This document shows, one piece after another, positions 52,685 through 60,544 of a stretch of 64,000 nt of DNA; position 1 is the stretch's first letter; each line of letters opens with the position of its first letter. The DNA comes from Cellulomonas xiejunii (lineage in GTDB: Bacteria; Actinomycetota; Actinomycetes; Actinomycetales; Cellulomonadaceae). Location of the stretch: NCBI RefSeq assembly GCF_024508315.1, contig NZ_CP101987.1:4030001-4094000 (forward strand), in the 5' to 3' direction. A program made the position numbers and the translations under genes. A model generated the notes under the pieces. The model was given only the letters and a program-made list of their open reading frames with translations, was not told where the DNA came from and ran no database searches.

Positions 52685-52806
52685 GGAGCGGGCGTGTGGT
52701 CGTGTCCCCGGTACGGCGGCTCGCGCCGCCGGGCAGTACCCCGAGGGGCCGGGGGTCGAACCCGCACTGCCATCACCAGGTAACCGAAGACACTCCGGCC
52801 CGCTCC
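52685..52806 (-). ncRNA. Y-RNA-like RNA 2
   Basis: About 122 nt. Ends GGAGCGGGC (52806-52798) and GCCCGCTCC (52693-52685) form a perfect 9-bp stem. Shared boxes GGGCCGGAG (52801-52793) and TCGGTT (52787-52782) follow, then a T-arm-like hairpin CGGG-TTCGACC-CCCG (52764-52750), a CCCC-TC-GGGG hairpin in the acceptor position (52748-52739) and a strong GGCGGC-GCGA-GCCGCC hairpin (52730-52715) where RNA 1 has its D arm. Confidence 0.7.
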
Positions 52807-52813
52807 GGGGAGG

Positions 52814-52943
52814 CTCGGGTGGGCGTGTGATGACGCCGGACTCCTGCTCTTCCATCTGAGCTACGTCACCGAGGTGACGGCGGGACTCGAACCCGCGACC
52901 TGGCCAGTGACAGTGGTAACCGACAGTCTCCGGCCCACCCGAG
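52814..52943 (-). ncRNA. Y-RNA-like RNA 1 with permuted tRNA-like fold
   Basis: About 130 nt. Ends CTCGGGTGGGC (52943-52933) and GCCCACCCGAG (52824-52814) form a perfect 11-bp stem. Boxes GGGCCGGAG (52936-52928) and TCGGTT (52923-52918) follow. The inner part reads, in order: variable-loop-like AGGTC; T arm GCGGG-TTCGAGT-CCCGC (52896-52880); CGTCACC-TC-GGTGACG (52879-52864), an acceptor stem closed on itself; TA, as tRNA bases 8-9; D arm GCTC-AGATGGAA-GAGC (52861-52846). This is a tRNA body opened in the anticodon arm, where the terminal stem is inserted. The rsr gene downstream supports a Y RNA. Confidence 0.75.
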
Positions 52944-53069
52944 TCTTCCCCTGTGCTGTTGTCGTCGAGGACTGTAGGGGTCTACACAGTGCCGCTGGTA
53001 GCGCTTTTCGCCGGTGTTGCCTGGTCGGACGAGCGAGCCGCGCGCACGGGGGCCCGGGCGGCCGTGGGG

Positions 53070-53190
53070 TGGCCGCCCGGCGCAGGACCTCGTACTCCTG
53101 CTCCAGCAGCCGGATCCGCCGTTTGCCTCCCGCAGCTCGGCCGACTCCGAGCGGGTCACCGACGCGCCGGTTGCCATCCGGCGATCGAGA
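53070..53190 (-). mobile_element. Remnant of an IS3-type transposase OrfA
   Basis: Minus-strand translation gives VTRSESAELREAN followed, after a frame change of two bases, by RIRLLEQEYEVLRRAA, which together form the leucine-zipper end of an IS3-family OrfA. No OrfB, inverted repeats or further transposase remain. It marks a past insertion between the Y-RNA genes and the truncated TmrB copy. Confidence 0.5.
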
Positions 53191-53259
53191 AGATGAAGGA
53201 GAGTCTCCGGGAGGTCGACCGTTCCCGGTGCCATCACGAGGTCGCCTACGCTCCTGAAA

Positions 53260-53563
53260 GTGCTCATCTGGATCAACGGCGCGTTCGGTGCAGGCAGGAC
53301 CCAGACCGCGTTCGACCTCGGACGTCGGCTGGTCGACGCGCACGTCGCCGACCCTGAGCTCCCCCGGCTCGCCCTGCATCGGACGCTCCCGCCCGCAGCC
53401 TTTCATGACTTCCAGGACCTCACCGCGTGGCGTTCGGCCGTCGTCGACGTCCTGCAGCAGGCCGAGGCCGCCCACGCCGGCCCGGTGCTCGTGCCCATGA
53501 CGATCGTGCGTGACGACCACGGCGACCACATCGTCGGCGGGCTGCGTTCCCGCGGGGTGGAAG
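53260..53563 (+). pseudogene. Truncated TmrB-like kinase copy
   Basis: GTG 53260 begins a second copy of the protein at 14069-14671 (MLIWINGAFGAGRTQTAF with Walker A GAFGAGRTQT, where the invariant Lys is Arg). Similarity is close up to GGLRSRGV at about 53563 and then ceases; the frame runs on to 53628 with unrelated residues. Loss of the Walker Lys and of the C-terminal half makes it non-functional. Its break point is the left edge of the biosynthetic locus. Confidence 0.8.
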
Positions 53564-53627
53564 CGTGCCGCGGCACGCGAGCGGAGGGGATGCGCGGACC
53601 GGACGCCCGCCGACGTGCCGTCCCGTG

Positions 53628-54305
53628 ATGCGCGAGCTGCTGCCCGACTCCGTGGTGTGCGTCGAGACATACGGTGACGCCCGCCCGGACGGCGCGTCGC
53701 TGCACCCGGAGGAGGCCGTCGTCGCCGCGCGCTTCGCGGACAGGCGTCGTCGGGAGTTCGCCGCCGTGCGTGCATGCGCGCGCTCCGCGATGGCGACGCT
53801 GGGCCTGCCGGCACATCCGGTGCTCCCCGGGGAACGCGGCGCACCGTCCTGGCCGACGGGTGTCGTCGGCAGCATGACCCACTGCGACGGGTACCGCGCC
53901 GCTGCCCTGGCCCGGAGCGAGGAGCTCGCCTCTCTCGGGATCGACGCCGAGCCTCACCGTCCGCTCCCGCAGGGAGTGCTGCGCCTGGTGTCGTTGCCCT
54001 CGGAGCGCAGCCGACTGGCCGAGCTCGCCGTTCGGGAGCCCGCGATCCACTGGGATCGTCTGCTGTTCAGCGCCAAGGAGTCCGTCTACAAGGCGTGGTT
54101 CCCGCTGACGGGGAGATGGCTGGACTTCAGCGAGGCGGACATCGAGGTCGGTGGCGACCTGACCCGGGCGGCGTCCGGCCACTTCCGGGCTCGGCTCCTC
54201 GTTCCGCCACCGGTCGTCGACGGACGTCCCCGCGGATGCTTCGAGGGACGGTGGACGGTCCGGCAGGGGCTGGTCGCCTCCGCCGTGGTGGTGCCGCACC
54301 GGTGA
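53628..54305 (+). CDS. 4'-phosphopantetheinyl transferase (EntD/Sfp type)
   Basis: A 225-residue PPTase with all family motifs: GVVGSMTHCDGYRAA (80-92), the Mg-binding LGIDAEP (Asp106, Glu108) and FSAKESVYKAWFP (147-159). Transfers phosphopantetheine from CoA to a carrier-protein serine; the natural client is the ACP at 58358-58657. ATG 53628 shares its A with the stop of the truncated kinase frame (TGATG). It is convergent with the operon it presumably serves. Confidence 0.9.
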   Translation: MRELLPDSVVCVETYGDARPDGASLHPEEAVVAARFADRRRREFAAVRACARSAMATLGLPAHPVLPGERGAPSWPTGVVGSMTHCDGYRAAALARSEELASLGIDAEPHRPLPQGVLRLVSLPSERSRLAELAVREPAIHWDRLLFSAKESVYKAWFPLTGRWLDFSEADIEVGGDLTRAASGHFRARLLVPPPVVDGRPRGCFEGRWTVRQGLVASAVVVPHR

Positions 54306-54344
54306 CCGGGCCGCCACGGTGGTCGCCCGCGGCGTCCCCCGACG

Positions 54345-56018
54345 CTACTCGACCGCGCCCGGCACCTCGGGAGGTGTGACGGTTGCCGCGTACGTCTGAC
54401 GCAGCGTCCGCTTGAGCACCTTGCCGGTGACACCGACCGGCACCGACGTCGGGGCGCCTGCCCGGACCTCGGCCAGCGGCGGTCGGCCCAGCCCGGCCAG
54501 GACCTCGTTGATCCGGTCGAGCATGCCGTCCGCGCTGTGCCCGTGCTGCAGGTGCACCAGCGCGACGGCACCCGTCACACCGGCGTACTCGGCGGCCACG
54601 ACCACGCAGTCGTGGACCTCCGGCAGGTGGGCGAGCAGGATCTCCTCGGTGAGGACCGAGTAGACCGTGCCGCTCGCGGTGGGGATCGCGTCGACCTCCC
54701 GGTCGACGTGGAAGAACCGGCCGGCCTGGTCCCGGTGGACGAGGTCTCCGGACAGCCAGTACCCGTTCAGCAGGCTCCGGTACGTCCTGTCCGAGTCGTT
54801 CCAGTAGCCCGGCGTGACCGACGCGCCCTTCACGCCGAGCAGCCCGACCTCGCCCGTGGCGGCCGGAGTGCCGTCCGGCCGCAGGACCGCGACCTCGACG
54901 AACGGCTGCGGGACCCCGAGGCAGCGGTGCGGCGGGACGACCCCGGGGATCGTGATCATGCTCAGCACGCCACCCCAGCCGAGCTCCGAGGAGCCGAAGC
55001 CGTCGACGAACATCGAGCCGGCGACCTGCCGCGTGCCGGCCTGGTGCCGGCCCCGCCCGACCAGCCGGGCGATGTGCGCGTGGTGGGAGGCGTCGCCGAC
55101 GCTCACCCACCGTTCGACCAGGTCAAGACCCGGCGCGTCGCTCTCCTGCAGCGCCAGCTCGGCCATCGTCACCGCGAAGCCGACCACGATGGTCGCGCCG
55201 TAGCGACCCGCCGCGTCAGCCACGGCCCGGCCGCTCCGGTCGGACATGAGCACGAGGGGGACACCGGAGAGCATCGCCAGCAGCGCGTAGCCGATGGCGG
55301 ACCCGTGCGACTGGGGAAGCGCCGACAGGATCAGCGACTCCGGGTGGTCCCTGAACCGGGTCAGGTGGCCACGGATGCCCACCATCATCTGCTCGTGGGC
55401 CCAGATCACAGGCTTGGGCGTCCCGGTGGTCCCCGACGTGTGGCACACGAGGACCGGATCGCTCGCGGAGTGACGGAAGGCCGGCGGCACCGCGGCGTCC
55501 CCCGGCAGGTCGACGGAGTCGATCGACGACACCCAGAAGGTGTCCCCGAGGTCCCGGACGCCTGCGAGCCGGGCCAGCCGGACGTCGTCCGTCTGCAGCC
55601 CGGCAGGGGCGGTGCGCTCGAGGTAGGTGAGCACGACAGCGGGATCCATCTCGCCGTTGACCAGCACCGCGATCGCACCCAGTCGGCTGAGGGCCAGGTA
55701 GTGCACCAGGCTGTCGGCACCCTCGCTCACGTACACTCCGACCCGGTCGCGCGGACCGATGTCGCGCGCTGCGTACCAGGCACTCCACGCGCCGACCAGC
55801 TCAGTCAGCCCGGCCAGGCTCAGCTGCTCGCGCCCGACCCCGTGCGCGTCGCTCAGCGGCCGCTCGACGAACAGGTACGGCGCGTCGACGTCGGGGCTGA
55901 TGCGCATCGCCGTCTCGAGCGCGTTGCCGGCGCCCAGTGTCGTGTCGGCGGCGACGGCCTCCCGGACGTCGACCGGGACGAAGGTGGTTCCCACGGTGCG
56001 GTGCCTCCTGTCCGTCAT
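54345..56018 (-). CDS. AMP-forming ligase 2 of the biosynthetic operon
   Basis: A 557-residue ANL-superfamily ligase, with VLVCHTSGTTGTPKPVIWAH, FVDGFGSSELGWGGVLSM, GYWLSGDLVHRDQAGRFFHV and C-terminal Lys in VGVTGKVLKRTLRQ. The GSSELGWG motif (usual GxTE) and missing canonical hinge suggest an unusual acid substrate. It activates a carboxylate for loading or release. ATG 56018 overlaps the methyltransferase stop (ATGA). Last gene of the operon. Confidence 0.85.
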   Translation of the reverse strand: MTDRRHRTVGTTFVPVDVREAVAADTTLGAGNALETAMRISPDVDAPYLFVERPLSDAHGVGREQLSLAGLTELVGAWSAWYAARDIGPRDRVGVYVSEGADSLVHYLALSRLGAIAVLVNGEMDPAVVLTYLERTAPAGLQTDDVRLARLAGVRDLGDTFWVSSIDSVDLPGDAAVPPAFRHSASDPVLVCHTSGTTGTPKPVIWAHEQMMVGIRGHLTRFRDHPESLILSALPQSHGSAIGYALLAMLSGVPLVLMSDRSGRAVADAAGRYGATIVVGFAVTMAELALQESDAPGLDLVERWVSVGDASHHAHIARLVGRGRHQAGTRQVAGSMFVDGFGSSELGWGGVLSMITIPGVVPPHRCLGVPQPFVEVAVLRPDGTPAATGEVGLLGVKGASVTPGYWNDSDRTYRSLLNGYWLSGDLVHRDQAGRFFHVDREVDAIPTASGTVYSVLTEEILLAHLPEVHDCVVVAAEYAGVTGAVALVHLQHGHSADGMLDRINEVLAGLGRPPLAEVRAGAPTSVPVGVTGKVLKRTLRQTYAATVTPPEVPGAVE

Positions 56019-56749
56019 CGTGGCAGCAGCTCGAGGAGCTGGTAGTCGACGCCGCTGACGAGGTCCCCGGAGGTGCGCAGGACCGAGATCCGGTAGCCCG
56101 CGTCGGCGGCAAGTCGTGCCAGGGCGTCGTGGTCACCGAGGTCGCTGAAGCCGAGCAGCAGGCGGCCCGCGGCGGTCAGCCGGGCGCCGGCCTGGAGGAG
56201 GTACCGCTCGTGCGCGCGGTACCCGGGATCGAACACGGCTCGTCGCAGGTGCTTCCGTCGGTCGTCCTCGACCGGCCGTGCGGCGGAGCGCTCGTCGATG
56301 CCCGGATCGACGAACGGGGAGTTCCAGAAGACCACGTCGAAGCGTCCCTGCGGCGGCAGGCCGTCGAAGACGTCTCCGCGGTACACCTCTACCCGATCGG
56401 ACACCGCGTGGCGGTCCGTGTTGAGCCGGGTGTTCTCGACGGCCGCCGCGCTGATGTCCGTGGCCGCCACCCGGGCGCAGCCCCTGAGCGCAGCCTCGAC
56501 CGCCGTCACCCCCGTCCCGCACCCCACCTCGAGGAACGAGCCGCCGACAGGGAACGGGATCGACTCGGTGAAGAATCCGGTCGAGGCGCAGTGCGTCGGA
56601 GCGAACACCCCGGGCAGCAGGTCCCACTCACGGTCGAGCAACGGGAACGTCGTCTGCGCTGTGACGGCGGCGGTGGTGCTGCTCACCAGCCAGGTCCCGC
56701 GCACCACGGAGGGCCTCGGCGGGGCGGGGCGAGGAGTCGTCGTCATCAT
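56015..56749 (-). CDS. SAM-dependent methyltransferase (HemK-like)
   Basis: A 244-residue class I methyltransferase with motif I FLEVGCGTGVTAVEAALRGC, VAATDISAAAVENTRLN and motif IV VVFWNSPFVDPG. The NSPF motif resembles the NPPY motif of N-methyltransferases such as PrmC/HemK. In this operon it more likely methylates the product or its starter. Start ATG 56749 (ATGA overlap with the preceding stop) or ATG 56746. Confidence 0.83.
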   Translation of the reverse strand: MMTTTPRPAPPRPSVVRGTWLVSSTTAAVTAQTTFPLLDREWDLLPGVFAPTHCASTGFFTESIPFPVGGSFLEVGCGTGVTAVEAALRGCARVAATDISAAAVENTRLNTDRHAVSDRVEVYRGDVFDGLPPQGRFDVVFWNSPFVDPGIDERSAARPVEDDRRKHLRRAVFDPGYRAHERYLLQAGARLTAAGRLLLGFSDLGDHDALARLAADAGYRISVLRTSGDLVSGVDYQLLELLPR

Positions 56750-57261
56750 GCCTTCCGGTCGTTCGGCCACCGCACCAGCTCGGCACCGGCGGAGGACGGG
56801 GTCGGGTCGGGTGCCATCTCCACCGTCACAGCGAGGACCCAGTCGACGTCGCCGTCGGCCAGCAGGACGTCGGCCACCTCCCGGACCTCCGCGCGCGCGT
56901 CGTCGGTCACGGCAAGGCAGCTGACCGGACCGGTCAGGCCGTAGTCGCGGGCGACCTGGCCCAGCACGGCGGTCGGCACGACCTGGTAGAAGAGGATCGG
57001 GCTGACCCGCCCCTGGTCCACCTGCTCGACGGAGAGGTCCAGGCTCACGGTGTCGAACCGCCGGGAGCCCAGGACGATCGCCACCCGGTCGCCGACGCCC
57101 TCGAGCAGGTGGGAGCCGCGCGGGTCGCCGACGCACTCACGTACGGCGGCGTACACCAGGGGCGCGAAGTCCGAGGCCATGAACCCGACCAGCGGTGTCA
57201 GGTCCGGCCCGGCGTGCACCTGGGCATTCGCGACGACCTCGACGGCCGTGGGCGCCGTCAC
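56746..57261 (-). CDS. Truncated ketosynthase-like protein
   Basis: A 171-residue protein matching only the N-terminal half of a ketosynthase (VAIVLGSRRFDTVSLDLSVE then SPILFYQVVPTAVLGQVARD). The nucleophile region reads GLTGPVSCLAVTDDARA rather than GPxxxxTACASG, so it should not be catalytic. It is like the short free-standing KS-N domains (Ketoacyl-synt_2) seen in aryl-polyene-type clusters. GTG 57261 overlaps the ketosynthase stop (GTGA); a role as a partner or chain-length factor is inferred. Confidence 0.72.
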   Translation of the reverse strand: MTAPTAVEVVANAQVHAGPDLTPLVGFMASDFAPLVYAAVRECVGDPRGSHLLEGVGDRVAIVLGSRRFDTVSLDLSVEQVDQGRVSPILFYQVVPTAVLGQVARDYGLTGPVSCLAVTDDARAEVREVADVLLADGDVDWVLAVTVEMAPDPTPSSAGAELVRWPNDRKA

Positions 57262-58361
57262 GCCGCGGCCAGCAGGATAGCCGCGTTGACGCCACCCACC
57301 GAGGAGTTGAGGCTCAAGGCGTACGGCACGTCGACGTGCTCGGGTGCGTTGACGTGCCGGAGCGGGTGGCGCTCGTCGGGTCGACGCAACCCCGCCGTCG
57401 GTGGCAGCAGGGACGAACGGATCGCCAGCAGCGTGATGACCGCCTCCAGCGCGCCGCTGGCTTCCAGCGCATGACCGGTCGTGCTCTTCGTCCCGCTGAC
57501 GAACACCTTCTCCGCCTGCGCGCCGAGCGCTGCGTGCAGCCCGGCGGCCTCCCCGGCGTCGTTGCGCGGTGTGCCCGTACCGTGCGCGTTGACGTAGGTG
57601 AGCCGGTCGGGGCCGATGCCCGCTCGTCCGAGGGAGCGGGTGACGGCCGCGGCGATCCCGGCGCCCGCGGTGTGGGGCTGCGCGACGTGGAACGCGTCGT
57701 CGGTCATCGCCCAGCCGGCGATCCGGGCCAGCGGCCGCGCCTTGCGTGCGCGGATGCTCTCCCCCGACTCGAGCAGCAGCATGGCACCGCCGTCCCCGAG
57801 CAGAACTCCTTGACGGTCCTGGTCGAAGGGCCGCAGCCGGCCGTCGGCGGCGAGTGCCTGGGCGGCGTCGAAGAGGTGGAACGCCTGCCGGTCGACCAGG
57901 AAGGCGCCGCCCGCGAGCACGGCCGCGCTGGCACCCGTGCTGACCAGCTGCGCGCCGTGGATGATCGCGTTCGCGGCGGCGCAGCAGGCGTTGACGAAGG
58001 TCCGCCTGTGGTTGGCCAGGCCGAGGCGGGCGGCAACACGCTCGGTCGTCTCCGCGGGCGACTCCGGCTCCACGCCGGGTGCGCGCAGCTTCGAGGCCAT
58101 CACGACGGGGAGCTGTGAGGGGTGGCGCCAGCCGGCCATGTCGAGCGCCTGCTGCGCGCAGGCGCTCGCCACGTCCGCCGTCTGCCAGCCGTCCGCCCCG
58201 GGGAACGTCGCCGCCTGGTCGGTGCGGCACCGGGAGACGTCGAACCGGGTGACCGGACCGAACGCGGGCGATCCTGCGAAGACGCCGTCGAGGAGCACCT
58301 GCGGCCCGAGGCCGAAGGCACTGAGCACACCGAACCCGCTGACGTAGACGTCCGTCGTCAC
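57258..58361 (-). CDS. Beta-ketoacyl synthase (KAS II-like)
   Basis: A 367-residue condensing enzyme with complete triad: Cys126 in FVNACCAAANAI, His260 in NAHGTGTP and His297 in GTKSTTGHALEASG. The TACA motif is changed to NACC. The length is shorter than FabF (about 410). Decarboxylative Claisen condensation of an ACP-bound starter with malonyl-ACP is expected. GTG 58361 overlaps the ACP stop. Confidence 0.9.
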   Translation of the reverse strand: MTTDVYVSGFGVLSAFGLGPQVLLDGVFAGSPAFGPVTRFDVSRCRTDQAATFPGADGWQTADVASACAQQALDMAGWRHPSQLPVVMASKLRAPGVEPESPAETTERVAARLGLANHRRTFVNACCAAANAIIHGAQLVSTGASAAVLAGGAFLVDRQAFHLFDAAQALAADGRLRPFDQDRQGVLLGDGGAMLLLESGESIRARKARPLARIAGWAMTDDAFHVAQPHTAGAGIAAAVTRSLGRAGIGPDRLTYVNAHGTGTPRNDAGEAAGLHAALGAQAEKVFVSGTKSTTGHALEASGALEAVITLLAIRSSLLPPTAGLRRPDERHPLRHVNAPEHVDVPYALSLNSSVGGVNAAILLAAA

Positions 58362-58657
58362 TCGGCGCCCACGCGCAGGCTCCGACTAACGAGCGCATGC
58401 AAGCTGGCCACCGAGTCGATGTCGGCGGTCTCGCCGCTGAGCCTCACCACGACGCCGTGGCGCTCCTCCAGCAGGTGCTGGATCCAGATCGCGGCGTAGG
58501 AGTCGATGACCAGCAGGGTGTCGTCGTCTATCGTCTCGGGCAGGCCCGCGCTGGCGCAGTCGGCCAGGACGGCGAGGATCTCGTCCTTACTGATCTCCAG
58601 CGTCGTCGGCTGCTGGTCTATGCTCTGCGACGGCAGAGAGGAGCTGCTCTCGGTCAC
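58358..58657 (-). CDS. Acyl carrier protein
   Basis: A 99-residue carrier protein. The phosphopantetheine Ser is Ser53 in LLVIDSYAAIWIQHLLEERH (the usual DSL is DSY). A 20-residue Ser/Gln-rich extension precedes the domain. GTG 58657 has GGGAAGG six bases upstream; TTG 58663 is also in frame. The first ~70 bases overlap the end of ligase 1 in another frame, and its stop overlaps the ketosynthase start. Confidence 0.88.
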   Translation of the reverse strand: MTESSSSLPSQSIDQQPTTLEISKDEILAVLADCASAGLPETIDDDTLLVIDSYAAIWIQHLLEERHGVVVRLSGETADIDSVASLHALVSRSLRVGAE

Positions 58658-60023
58658 GGACAACCTTCCCGGTCGGTGTCTGGATCAGTCGGTCGTGCAG
58701 GTAGTAGCGCTTCGGGGACTTGAGAGGGTTCAACCGCTCCCGGCTCCACGCGGCGAGCGCCCGGTCCGTCAGCCCGGGACGGGCTGCCACGTGCGCCTCG
58801 ATCACGTTGCCGAACGTCACGACGGCGTTCAGGACGTCGGGGTGCTCCTGGAGCACCTGCTCGACCTCCATCAGGTCGATCTTGATGCCACCGACCGCGA
58901 CGACGGAGTCCGCCCGGCCGAGGATGGTGACCGCGCCGCTGACCTCGTCGACGCGGGCGCGGTCGAACGTCCGCAGCCAGCCGTCCGAGAACCGGTCGAC
59001 GCCGTCCTCGACGAGGTACGGGCTCCGGGGCAGCCAGACGTGGAGCTCGTCGTCGGACGACCGGACGGTGATGCCGGGCGCGGGGCGGCCGACGGACGGC
59101 GCCGCGAACCGCCCGGTGAGGTCGGCCGTCACCACGCCGGTCTCGGTCAGGCCGTACACCTGGCCGAGCGGGCAGCCGCTGGCCTGCTGGAACCGCTCGG
59201 CCACCGCCGGGCCGGTGATCATGCCCGCGCTGGTCGCGACGCGCAGGTGCGGCATCCGTGGCAGGCCCGCCGTTCGGCCGAGCATGTCGAAGTGCGTCGT
59301 CACCCCGAACACCGCCGTCGGCTCGAGCGCGGTGGCCGCACGGACGACCGCGGCCCCGTGCTGTGCCGAGGGGAACAGGACGGGCATGCCGGTCGCGAGG
59401 CCGTACAGCACGCCGCCGACCAGTCCCCAGGTGTGGACCGGTGAGCACAGCAGGAGGAGCCGGTCGTCGGCGCCCGGCATGTCGTCGACGGCGGCGTACC
59501 GGTCGATCTCGACGTCCAGCGAGGCAGCCGAGCGCCCCACCACCTTCGACTGCCCGGTCGACCCGGAAGTGAACTGCACGAGGCGGACGTCCTGGGGCAG
59601 GGGCACGCTGCCCGTCATCGCCTCGACCACCAGCTCCGAGCGGGCCGTGAAGCGGGTCGCGGGCATCGGTGCCCGGACCCGGAACGCCGGGAGGCACAGC
59701 CGCGCCAGCTTCTCGGTCTCGGCCTCGGTCAGCCGGTGGTCCAGCAGCATCACCGCCGCGTCGTGCCTCCAGATCGCCAGGAGCAACGCGAACAGGGAGG
59801 CGCCGGGGGCGAGCTGCACGGCGACGCAGTCACCCGGCCGGACACCGGTCGCGACCAGCAGGTCGAGGCACCTGCCGATCTCCTCGTGCAGCGCCCGACG
59901 GTCGAGGGTTCCTGCCTCGTCGACCCATACCGGCGCATCGGAGTTCGACCCGGACAAGCGCTCGCTCAGCTCTGGCGCGGACCGCACGATGTATGTCCCC
60001 TGTTCCCGCGCATCGCGAATCAT
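58587..60023 (-). CDS. AMP-forming ligase 1 of the biosynthetic operon
   Basis: A 478-residue ANL ligase, with VQFTSGSTGQSKVVGRSAAS, GQVYGLTETGVVTADL, FSDGWLRTFDRARVD, GRADSVVAVGGIKIDL and C-terminal Lys in TPTGKVVRDRE. It resembles ligases that load an aryl or acyl starter directly onto an ACP. Start ATG 60023 preferred; ATG 60062 or GTG 60065 would add 13-14 residues. First gene of the six-gene operon ligase-ACP-KS-KS'-MTase-ligase. Confidence 0.87.
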   Translation of the reverse strand: MIRDAREQGTYIVRSAPELSERLSGSNSDAPVWVDEAGTLDRRALHEEIGRCLDLLVATGVRPGDCVAVQLAPGASLFALLLAIWRHDAAVMLLDHRLTEAETEKLARLCLPAFRVRAPMPATRFTARSELVVEAMTGSVPLPQDVRLVQFTSGSTGQSKVVGRSAASLDVEIDRYAAVDDMPGADDRLLLLCSPVHTWGLVGGVLYGLATGMPVLFPSAQHGAAVVRAATALEPTAVFGVTTHFDMLGRTAGLPRMPHLRVATSAGMITGPAVAERFQQASGCPLGQVYGLTETGVVTADLTGRFAAPSVGRPAPGITVRSSDDELHVWLPRSPYLVEDGVDRFSDGWLRTFDRARVDEVSGAVTILGRADSVVAVGGIKIDLMEVEQVLQEHPDVLNAVVTFGNVIEAHVAARPGLTDRALAAWSRERLNPLKSPKRYYLHDRLIQTPTGKVVRDREQLLSAVAEHRPAADDAGDQ

Positions 60024-60065
60024 CGTCTTCGGCGATCCTGTGAGGATGCGGCCCACGGGCATCAC

Positions 60066-60400
60066 ATTCGACGGTCAGGACGAGGACGCCACCTTCCACC
60101 GACCGGGAGTCAAGTGTCAACTCCACAGGACGTCGTCGTGCCATAACACACCTCACGGATTCGCCGCCCGGACGACCACTGGTTGACGACTCGGATGGGC
60201 CTCCGGATGTCGATCAGGACGTCCACGGACGACCGCTGAAACCTGGTGGCGTCGCGCCAGCCCTGGTGTATGTTCTGGTGCCGGCCCGCCAGGCACCGGC
60301 TGCCGCCCTGGACAGCGCACCGGGAATCCCGGGAAGACCATCGCAGGCACAGGTCCGGCCCCCGAGCAAAGACACGAGTCACAGTCTCCGAGGAGTCGGC
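60066..60400. other. Divergent promoter region of the biosynthetic locus
   Basis: A 335-base gap between the divergent biosynthetic operon and export genes. Base composition is lower in GC than in the genes. On the minus strand TTGACA is present at about 60113-60118 as a possible -35 element, without a convincing -10. No regulator gene and no clear palindrome. Confidence 0.4.
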
Positions 60401-60544
60401 ATGATTGACCTGGAAAGGCGCGCCGAGAAGGCCTCCACACATCGTGGAGGCGACTTTGGACCGCCCCTGGACGGTGATCGCCCGGCTCCTGTCGGCGTCA
60501 TGGCGACGAGCACCGGCGACCTCGACGACGAGGAGAATTCGTGA
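60401..60544 (+). CDS. 47-residue peptide upstream of ABC exporters
   Basis: ATG 60401 follows CCGAGGAG at good spacing. The peptide begins MIDLERRAEKASTHRGGDF, is Gly/Pro/Asp rich in the middle and ends STGDLDDEENS. Its stop overlaps the first exporter start by four bases (GTGA), so it is translated in the same message. There is no known domain. It could be a precursor peptide, an exporter subunit or a leader peptide for coupling. The strong ribosome binding site and overlap argue that it is real. Confidence 0.6.
   Translation: MIDLERRAEKASTHRGGDFGPPLDGDRPAPVGVMATSTGDLDDEENS

Noticed and set aside
52741..52900. Two tRNA genes, suggested by the T-loop sequences TTCGAGT and TTCGACC and a perfect D arm.
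   Set aside because: The arms occur in the wrong order (T arm before D arm), there is no anticodon arm and no complete acceptor stem; both lie within longer units with paired ends. They fit Y-RNA-like molecules beside rsr.
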